Source: Ipomoea triloba
Lineage: Eukaryota > Streptophyta > Magnoliopsida > Solanales > Convolvulaceae
NCBI RefSeq assembly: GCF_003576645.1
Contig: NC_044927.1
Span: forward strand, 18,165,895-18,229,894
Length of the DNA: 64,000 bases
Direction of reading: 5' to 3'
Positions 56,812 through 64,000 of the stretch are shown here, piece by piece; position 1 is the stretch's first letter, and every line of letters starts with the position of its first letter. The notes under the pieces were generated by a model. The model saw only the letters and a list, made by a program, of their open reading frames with translations, was not told the DNA's origin and ran no database searches. Made by a program: the position numbers and the translations under genes.

Positions 56812-57360
56812 TCTAGGAGAAAATTAAGAACCAATTTCAACTTTATATCTATAAAAATCATATACGAATCATATCAAACTTTAAAAAAATACGATGACAT
56901 TTTTGTAATTATTGTTTAACTTCGCTTTGAAACTTAGAGCATTATACTATGGACTTTGTAACAACTAAATGTGCATTCCTAGATAACTTTTTTTTTTAAA
57001 AGATATCAATGAAAAAAATTAAATTTTAAATCTTAAAAGTAAATGTTAAACCTATGTAGTAAACAGTGAATCCTAAACCAAAAAGCTCCGCCATAAACTC
57101 TAAAATCCAAACCCTAAGTGCAATGCACTTTCGCAATTTTGTAAGTGTTATTTATAATACTAAACATACACTTTGTTAACACTAAATATGCACTTTATAA
57201 CAACTAAATGTGCATTCCTAGAAAATTCTAAGAAGTGCAAACTATAGCGTTTTAGATTGCATAGTAATATTGGTGATAACTACGCAAATGTGACTGCATC
57301 TTTTTCAAATTTCATTTTTACAAATGTAAGGCTGAAATTGGTTCTTAGTTTCCTGCTAAG
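56812..57360. mobile_element. Possible fold-back element (inverted repeats)
   Basis: The stretch ending AAATTAAGAACCAATTTCA (56812-56840) has its inverted complement at 57332-57360 (TGAAATTGGTTCTTAGTTT..). The interior has CTAAATGTGCATTCCTAG twice (56966, 57206) and no gene. No target duplication identified. A CA/TA microsatellite (56732-56766) lies to its left. Confidence 0.4.
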
Positions 57361-57499
57361 CACTTATTTCATTTAATCTAATATGAGATCTGGTGCAAAG
57401 AGTCTCCTAGGTGAAACATGCAATGAGATCTGAGTCGTTAATCAAAACTAGATTAATGGCTCAAATCAATGGGAAAAAAAACGCGTCCTAGAAGGCAGG

Positions 57500-57790
57500 A
57501 GTTAAGTGTAAAAATGGAGCACCTTAAGTGTTACAAAGATGCACCTTAAGTGTTAGAATGGCGTACTTTAAGTGTTAAAATGATGTACCTTAAGTATTAA
57601 AATGGTGCATCTTCAGTGTTAAAATGATGCACCTTAAACTTTGGAAATATGCACCTTAAGCTTTAGAATGATGCACCTTAAGTTTCAACAATAGCACATC
57701 TTAAGTTCTCAATTGTAGAACTGACACACCTTAAGTGCTAAAATGATACACCTTAAGTGTTAAAATGACGCACCGTAAACTTTCAACAAT
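57500..57790 (+). repeat. Degenerate GCACCTTAAGTGTTA repeats
   Basis: About ten imperfect units of roughly 25-30 bp containing (T)GCACCTTAAGTGTTAAAATG. Continuing to about 58150 are looser TTACTTGCAC words. No coding. Confidence 0.7.
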
Positions 57791-58940
57791 ACACAAAATT
57801 ACCACAATACCACCGTGTTTTTAATCAATGTTCGTTCACTCTAAACGATTGATTTTGGCAAGATCCATGACTATCATTTACCCGCATGTTTCATAGAGTG
57901 CACCTAAGTTCAATAAAATGTATTGAAAGTGCAATGAATAATGTACACTGAGCAACAATATTAAGTGCACATAACGTTATATTGCATCAAACGTTATAAT
58001 TAAGTGCACAAATGTGAAAAGATAAATTACTTGCACTATTAAATGTAAATGGTTGCACTTTTAAGTAGATTTACTTGCGCATTGTACTTGCACCTACACT
58101 TGCATATGTTATTTGCATTTTAACACATGTTACTTGCACAAAACGTTCCTGTTATTTACAAAAATGTCACAGCATTTTTTAAAAATTACATTTGATTTCA
58201 TTTGTTGATCTTCTTAGATGGATGGCTCAGAATAGTTCATATTTCTCTCCTGGGCACCCATTCTCAGTGTTTCCCTATGAGAGGGTGAGACCCAACATTA
58301 ATGCACACAACCTCCCCTAGATCGGAGTAGTTTGTGGGCATTCGTGTAGTAGATTGAGTGTCATGATTATATATATATATACACACCTGTTTTTAAGTGT
58401 TTAAAAACTGTTCTAAAAAAAAGTGATTAAAAACTCGATCAAACTTGTAACATACTATACGCGAGGGTTATAGATTTTTGTTTCAGTAATCATTTGCAGT
58501 TGAATCAATTTGTATTTGACATGATGATGGGAAGATATAGATGAGATATACCCACACTGATTATTTTGTCATCCACACCCATTTTGACTAACTTCTTCAA
58601 GAAAAACAAAATACCAAAATGAAAAGAACATCACTTTTTACAAAGATTAATGTTGCAGAGGGAAGTGTCCTAGTCTATGCAAATCCCTTTCCAACCAACA
58701 GAGCATTCAGTGGGTCAATCATGAAAATGGAGAACCAAAAACAGAAAATAAAGTGAAATTGGTGCCAGGCAAAGGCATCATATCGATCAACGCATGCACC
58801 ACCGCTCATTGTCGCGGCAATGGTCCCCGGACCTGGCCAACAACCGCATCATATTCCATCCACCATGTTTTCTAGTACTAACATCCAACGTTTATTAATT
58901 AACTAAACAATAGCCTGTTAATTTCTATGTCACGGAATAA

Positions 58941-59260
58941 TTGAACATGGTACTGAACTTGATTCAAAACACTATTGGTCTAATTTGGAAGAGATTGGCA
59001 CAGTCAAGCAAAGAACATATGAAACAAACAATACACTTAATTAAGGCAGAGCCTAGCACACTTAGAGCACTGATCTATAAAGAAGTAGCAATTATGGAGG
59101 CGTCACAATTACAAAGAGATCTTTGTACTTATTATGTAACTATTATGTTTTGTAGTATAAAAGCGAAATCCCTTTGATAGTAAGGGAGACAACATGTTCA
59201 ATCTTACTCAAACACAACAATACAACTACTCTACTCGTTATAATTACTATGTACCAAGTG
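58941..59260 (+). other. Possible solo LTR or retroelement leader
   Basis: TATA-like TAGTATAAAAGCG near 59152 followed by CAACATG..CTTACTCAAACACAACAATAC, reminiscent of LTR promoters and transcript leaders. No partner LTR found. The 78-codon frame has no recognised domain. Confidence 0.3.
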
Positions 59261-59355
59261 CCGAAATATGTGTCATCCGATCCGCTGTTTGCATTATAAC
59301 AAGATACAAGAATTTTCATACGTTCATGAACAATTGCACATATATATATATTCTC

Positions 59356-59458
59356 ATGGTGGAAAACTGAAAATCATGGGGAAAGGGGGGGATAGATACA
59401 AATGTAGTGGAAAACTGAAAATCATGGGGGAAAAGGGGGATAGGTACAAATGTATATA
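59356..59458 (+). repeat. ~49-bp tandem duplication
   Basis: GTGGAAAACTGAAAATCATGGGG..GATA(G)..ACAAATGTA occurs twice in tandem, with small differences. Confidence 0.8.
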
Positions 59459-59549
59459 TATAATTAAGACCGATATGATATGATGCTAGTTGCACCCGTT
59501 AAATGAGACAATGGCTTAGCCTGTGCAAAAAGCATTGTTTTATATGGGG

Positions 59550-61580
59550 TTATTGGCGTGTGTTTTGTAACACAGAACCAATGGTCTTGAGTTCGAATCT
59601 CTTGACACTGCCGGCGATTCCTCGCATTGTGGTGTCCATCACGTAGGGGACGTTGTCGACGGTGAGGGCCGTGGCATTGACTAGGTGGCGGCAGGGCTCG
59701 CGGCGTTCGGCGATGGTGCCGTGGTAATGGAAATACATGATGCGCCCCTCCGTCTTGTGCGTCGTTTTCCCCACCGTGTTCTGCGACATGTGCACCCCCG
59801 TCGCCACCACGTTGCGGGGCTGCACCGCGTACTTCCTGTCCCTCCGAATCCCTCTTTTCACATCTTTGTACACCAGCTTCTCAAACCCCCATTTCCTGCA
59901 ATTTCATCGCACCATCATTGTTACATATACAACTGCCTTCACTACGAACACTGTTGCAAAAATCAACTTAAACACTCTTAGACCGAAAGAAGTTTACCTT
60001 TAAGTAGATATTAGTTGGTCAACTCAGGCGCCTAACTCCTAGGCGGAAAGAAGTTTACCTTTAGGTGAGCATTAGTTGGCCTACTAGGCGACCTAGGCGT
60101 CTGACTGAGTCAACTTAACTAAATAGCAGCTTGAATCGACCAACTAGACGGAGTGTTTTTTTGGTGTGCCATTATTATTATTACTAAGACCAACTAGGTG
60201 CCTGAGTTGGTCAACTAGAGGGAGTGTTATTATTATTATTACTCGACCAAAGTATTGCTTACAACATTGACTGAATATTCATAAATATAAACTAAATTAA
60301 GGTTACTTAGAATCTATGATATGCATTGCGACAGGGTTCTTCCAATATATAATATAGATGACATCGACATCAAACGAGCTACCAAAGCAGTTGAGTACAA
60401 ATGAAAAATTGGCAATATTAGTGATGCAGATAAGTTAGTTATACCTGAGTGTTTTGCCGGAATCTTCACGGAGACAGAGCTTGTTAGACATGGGCATTTG
60501 TTCAATGGTGAATTGGGTGTAGGCAGAGAGGGAATCGAGCACTGACTTGAGAGTCTTCTTCTTGGGGACGAAGATGAACTCATCCACATCAAAGAAGAAC
60601 ATCCATTTCGTCTGGAATCTGTACCTATGCAAACAGTCGTTCAAAATCAAGAATTGGTTGTGGTAATAGCCATCGAACCTCTCTTGCTCCTTCACGTCCT
60701 GTAATGTCACGTATCCCTTCTCCATCCACGGCCGGAGAACCTCCATCACGGCAGGATGTACGCCGCCGGCGTCGTAAATCACGAAATGGGACTTTTTGCC
60801 CATCAATCGGACGTGATACGCCACCCATTCTCGTACCCTCTGAGGGCTCAAATTGCCGTACAGAGATGAACCGCAGTAGAGGTAGTCGTAGGTGGGCTTA
60901 GACGAGAACACAGAGGTGAAAGTGGCGAAATCCTGCGGCGTCTCGGTCATGGCAGTGAACGTGTCGGTAACGTTGAAGTGGGTGTCGCCGGCGCCGTTGG
61001 TGGCGGCGTGGATTAAGAGCTTGCCCCCGGTGTCAGCATCGCCGACGGGAACCGGGAACGTGCAATTGACGACCACCACCGTGTACACCCGGCCGTACCC
61101 CCAATCCGGGAGGATTTTGTCGCCGGCGACGGAAACTGAATCCCGCGAAACATCCGCCGGGACCCACTCGCAAACGTAACTGGGCTTCCCGAAAACGTGC
61201 AGCGGTTTTGAAGCCAGTCCCATCACGGCGAAGGTGTTGTAACCGCCTCGGTAAGCTGACATGATAACGAAGTTGTAAGCGGCGGAGCCAAATCCACTAA
61301 ACCCCCGTTTAACGACGCCGTTCTCAAGCTCCACCGGAGAAGCAGAAGAGGGCTCGATCGGGGTGGCAATTGGGGACGGCCCAGCAGGTAAACAGCTCCC
61401 AAGATTCGTGGGTGCAGAAATGGTGAAACGCCAAGGGATAAACTGTAGAACCGTGACAATAGAGAAGAGAAGGAGGAGAGCGGTTAGGAGAAGCTTCAGC
61501 TCCGGCGCACAGTTCCAAACCACCCCAACAAACATCTTCCGCTCACCGGGGCCACCGCCACCTTTCTCCTTAACGCTCAT
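59550..61580 (-). CDS. GALS1-like: Galactan beta-1,4-galactosyltransferase (GT92), 2 exons
   Basis: Exons 61580-60445 and 59895-59550, joined across a 549-bp GT..AG intron (codon split AG|G), give 493 residues, the usual GALS length. Type II Golgi membrane protein: short basic N-terminus (1-25), one membrane segment (about 28-47, ELKLLLTALLLLFSIVTVLQ), a stem, then the GT92/DUF23 catalytic domain with SAYRGGYNTF, DYLYCGSSLYGNLSPQRVRE, HFVIYDAGGVHP, the DXD-like site FFFDVDEFIFV (about 331-334), and in exon 2 RKWGFEKLVYKDV, HMSQNTVG, MYFHYHGTI and a tail with KRFELKTIGS. It would add galactose to beta-1,4-galactan side chains of pectic rhamnogalacturonan I. No stops or frameshifts. The start has no upstream in-frame ATG. 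The best-supported functional host gene here; paralogue number (1, 2 or 3) is uncertain. Confidence 0.93.
59896..60444 (-). other. Intron of the GALS-like gene
   Basis: Donor GTATAAC and acceptor AATTGCAG on the minus strand. Contains a short diverged duplication (CGGAAAGAAGTTTACCTTTA near 59984 and 60040) and two GGGAGTGTT(A)TTATTATT-like segments near 60140 and 60215. Confidence 0.85.
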
Positions 61581-61948
61581 TTCGATCTCGTTCTCGACAA
61601 ACTGATTGATTGGATTCTTCTGGGCCTACCCCTTAGCAGGTCCACAAACTGGGATATTCAATGAATCCAGCAAACAAATGCACTTTCCTCTGCAGCCTAG
61701 CATCACACAACAAAACAAAATCGACTACTCCATCTTTCGCTGTTTCCTGTTTCTCTCTCTTAATTATATATATGAAGGAAGGTAGGAGTGTTGATTGATT
61801 ATGCAAAGGACGGATGGTGGGGGCTGGTGAGTCTCCCAGTCCGAGTACAAGTAGCAGTCTTTTTGGGGTTTCTGCTTTCTTGTATAACTTAGCTTAGAAA
61901 TAGGAATAGGGAAGTCCTGCTTTCTTCTTTCTTTTCTCTGATCTTTCT

Positions 61949-61950
<2 letters not shown>

Positions 61951-62038
<88 letters not shown>
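61951..62038. repeat. T88 homopolymer upstream of GALS
   Basis: 88 consecutive T about 370 bp upstream of the start codon (A88 in the gene's sense). It may be a retroposed poly-A or an expanded tract; length is unreliable in sequencing. Confidence 0.9.
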
Positions 62039-62040
<2 letters not shown>

Positions 62041-62906
62041 TTTTAAATTAAGTTGTTGCTGTTGATGGAATTATTATAATCATTTGTATATAAAATCTAA
62101 AATTATAAGTTCTAAGTTAATCATTTACTACAAAACCTTTTAAACCTTGAATACTATAGTCAAATGTTCACCTAACGAATGTACACAGAAAATTTGTAAC
62201 ATGGAACCTGAATTGGAGTGAAAATTAAATACTTACTAATTGAAATGTATTTTGGTTAAAGTATTTTATATATTTGGTAGTATGGAATAATTATCAATAT
62301 TGATCTTTAGTTATGTATTGGATTAAAAGTTTTAAAAATGAAAAATTAAAGTAATAGATCTTAAAAGTTACGATAAAGTGAGTAGGGAATACAGTGAGAA
62401 AGTCAATTAAATTAAAAAAGATGAGTAAAGAGTTAACAAAATGAGGAGGCGATAAAGACTAAGATAATAAAATGATACCTTATTTAAATTAAGTGATAAA
62501 TGTTGTAATTATAGGAATAATAAAATCATATACTTATATTTTTAAAAATTATCAACTAAACAATATGTATAATTTTCATTCTCAATCTTTGTATCTAATC
62601 TCATGAATCAAACACATCCAAGATATTGTACGATTCTCAATAATCTTGATACAACCAAAAAAAATCAGAATACTAACTCCACTTTCTGGTGATTGGCGGT
62701 TTGATTAAACAACGGGAAAAGGAGTATAGGTAAGGTTTGGTAGTACGTACTGGGGAAGGGGTTTGCCAGAGGCTGTGTAATGTTGATGGGGCTTAATTTT
62801 ATATTTGGGTGTGGATATATACGGTCTCATCTGGTAATGTTTCATACTTTAGTTTAGGTCGCATTCTTATGTTTTTTCGTGCTCCGTAATTGGTGACTAT
62901 TATATC

Positions 62907-62949
<43 letters not shown>
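62041..62949. other. AT-rich upstream region
   Basis: No gene. Ends in an (AT)n microsatellite (62911-62946) next to the Helitron terminus. Confidence 0.5.
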
Positions 62950-62950
<1 letters not shown>

Positions 62951-63420
62951 TAGTTATCATACGCGCGTTGTGCGATTAAACCCATGTCCAATGCGTATTT
63001 TTAAATTAGTGTTCCTTAATTGATTAAAGTAGTCATATAATAATGAGAGAAAAAAAATGCTAAATTAATAAAAATCAAAGAAATAGTCTCGATGCTTAAA
63101 TATTTTAATAAAACATAACGAAATTGTAAATAGCTAAATTGCAACTAAATTAAGTACAAACAAATAAACCACTTACATGGGAGCAAATGGTTTGTCATCA
63201 TTGTCACTTGTTTGGACACAGGTCCGACTATTTAAAATCCATGTGTAATTGTATTTCTGATCAAATATTTTATAGTTCCTCCGGACAGGTTTGACAGTGA
63301 CATTTGAGATGATGTACCATTTGTTGGTTTGTAAAATGATTTCATACATTCCAATGTCATTATCAAACACTATTGATTGAACAGTTCCTTGCATTTAGAT
63401 ATAGCATTTACAATGATGTT
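62950..63420 (-). mobile_element. Helitron 3' end with RPA-like fragment
   Basis: Minus strand ends ..AATCGCACAACGCGCGTATGATAA-CTAG (CTAG 62953-62950) followed by T outside. The hairpin is slightly imperfect. The element runs right and carries an RPA-like coding fragment in the same orientation. No RepHel gene or 5' end within the window. Confidence 0.6.
63173..63394 (-). pseudogene. RPA70-like OB-fold fragment of Helitron
   Basis: A 73-codon frame with YEIILQTNKWYIISNVTVKPV and RRNYKIF..YNYTW, typical of the first OB-fold (DUF223-type) of RPA70-like proteins that plant Helitrons carry. The N-terminus and the remaining OB folds are missing. RPA binds single-stranded DNA; in Helitrons it is thought to assist rolling-circle transposition. 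Confidence 0.6.
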
Positions 63421-63619
63421 GGTGGTGAATGAGAGCATCTTCATAATCTATATATCTATATATATATCTATATATATATATATATAAACAAAATCCTCCA
63501 AAACGAAATTATATTTCCCGCCCGAAATATTGTACATTAAAACAATTAAAACAATAAAACAATATTAAAAGTACAATAATATTAAAACACGAAATCCTAT
63601 AACATCAAAACATTGTTAT

Positions 63620-64000
63620 TGATAGCGTAAATGTAAACGGGGTCTACGATTACGCTACGGATACGTGTGTTACGTGTAGTGAAGAATGTCGCTCGGCCGG
63701 TCAGACGGTCGGTCTACCGGTCAACGACTGAGCGGTTCGAAGCTATATCGCTCTACGGGTGACGAACAGTGATAAAGAGTAAGCAGGAGAAAGACAATCG
63801 GCAAATCGCAAGTGTATTAGTGTAGTACTGATGAGTCCCCCCTCCAGTGAGGGGAATGACCCCTATTTATACAAAGTGGATTCACTATGCACATGGTGTC
63901 TGATATGCAAGTGGAGGACATATGGGCTGTCACTCCGCAAAATGCGCATCGGTTTGCTCGAAGTGGTTGAGTTGCTCGAGGTGATGAAAACACGGATCCC
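63620..64000 (-). repeat. Probable LTR promoter, minus strand, cut by window end
   Basis: On the minus strand TGTATAAATAGGGGTC (TATA box, about 63875-63860) is followed by a GC-richer leader. The composition differs sharply from the AT-rich flank, and the inverted pairs CCTCACTGGAGG and GGTCGGTCTACCGGTC stand out. This looks like part of an LTR; the second LTR is outside the window. Confidence 0.45.

Noticed and set aside
59575..59612. B-box-like GAGTTCGAATCTC near the GALS end
   Set aside because: It is coding sequence of GALS exon 2 (antisense to the KRFELKT stretch), a coincidence.

Overview
This is a plant nuclear window, from a eudicot and probably an asterid. The lineage is inferred; I cannot name the species. 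It is AT-rich, has spliced genes, and holds plant-specific element families: Cassandra, Sirevirus, CACTA with a Ulp1 domain, Helitrons with RPA-like genes, and MULEs with FAR1-type transposase. Most of it is nested transposable elements. Only two host-type genes look intact: an RKD-like RWP-RK transcription factor (10306-11242) and a galactan synthase of the GALS/GT92 family (59550-61580, minus strand).

Layout. 1-7.5 kb: a Helitron 3' end, copia remnants, a Tourist-like MITE, and a complete Cassandra TRIM (4446-5131) inside a dead copia. 7.7-17.4 kb: a Sirevirus on the minus strand, with its 3' LTR at 7679-9505, gag-pol at 11705-16120 and a partial 5' LTR from 16556; the RKD gene sits between the 3' LTR and the truncated pol. 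17.4-28.2 kb: a large MULE of the type that carries both a Ulp1-like gene (21.1-25.0 kb, degenerate) and a FAR1/MULE transposase (26284-27687, minus), embedded in a ~240-bp TAGTGCA-rich repeat. A 1283-bp Pack-MULE (19320-20602) carrying a BOI-type RING gene fragment is inserted in it. 28.2-35.5 kb: a hAT end, a Helitron end, a broken Gypsy, a Gypsy/copia junction, and a complete 379-bp hAT element. 35.5-53.1 kb: one old CACTA opened by successive insertions: a 2.3-kb nonautonomous CACTA-like element (itself holding MITEs), a 9.4-kb copia with a GAAAG target duplication, and a 1.07-kb MULE. 53.1-58.9 kb: a Helitron end, a 908-N gap and AT-rich repeats. 59.5-61.6 kb: the GALS gene. 62.9-64 kb: a Helitron end with an RPA-like fragment, then an LTR-like promoter.

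Assembly quality matters here. Three of four single-N junctions (18149, 45196, 53604) are flanked by long, apparently identical direct duplications, as expected if overlapping contig ends were not merged. The fourth (11704) cuts the Sirevirus pol. A 25-N gap at 43841 adjoins a fold-back copy. Ten tandem jumps of exactly 42 bp occur at three loci in two unrelated retrotransposons, which points to an assembly or gap-filling artefact. Apparent lengths, duplicated domains and repeat counts should be read with that in mind.

Biologically most interesting: the RKD gene wedged in a retroelement; the Pack-MULE carrying a ubiquitin-ligase fragment with its intron; the MULE whose intron-like spacers hold its own repeat array; the 5S-like motif in the Cassandra LTRs; and a 15-nt complementarity between the LTR and the primer-binding position of the 41-50 kb copia, which suggests self-priming.
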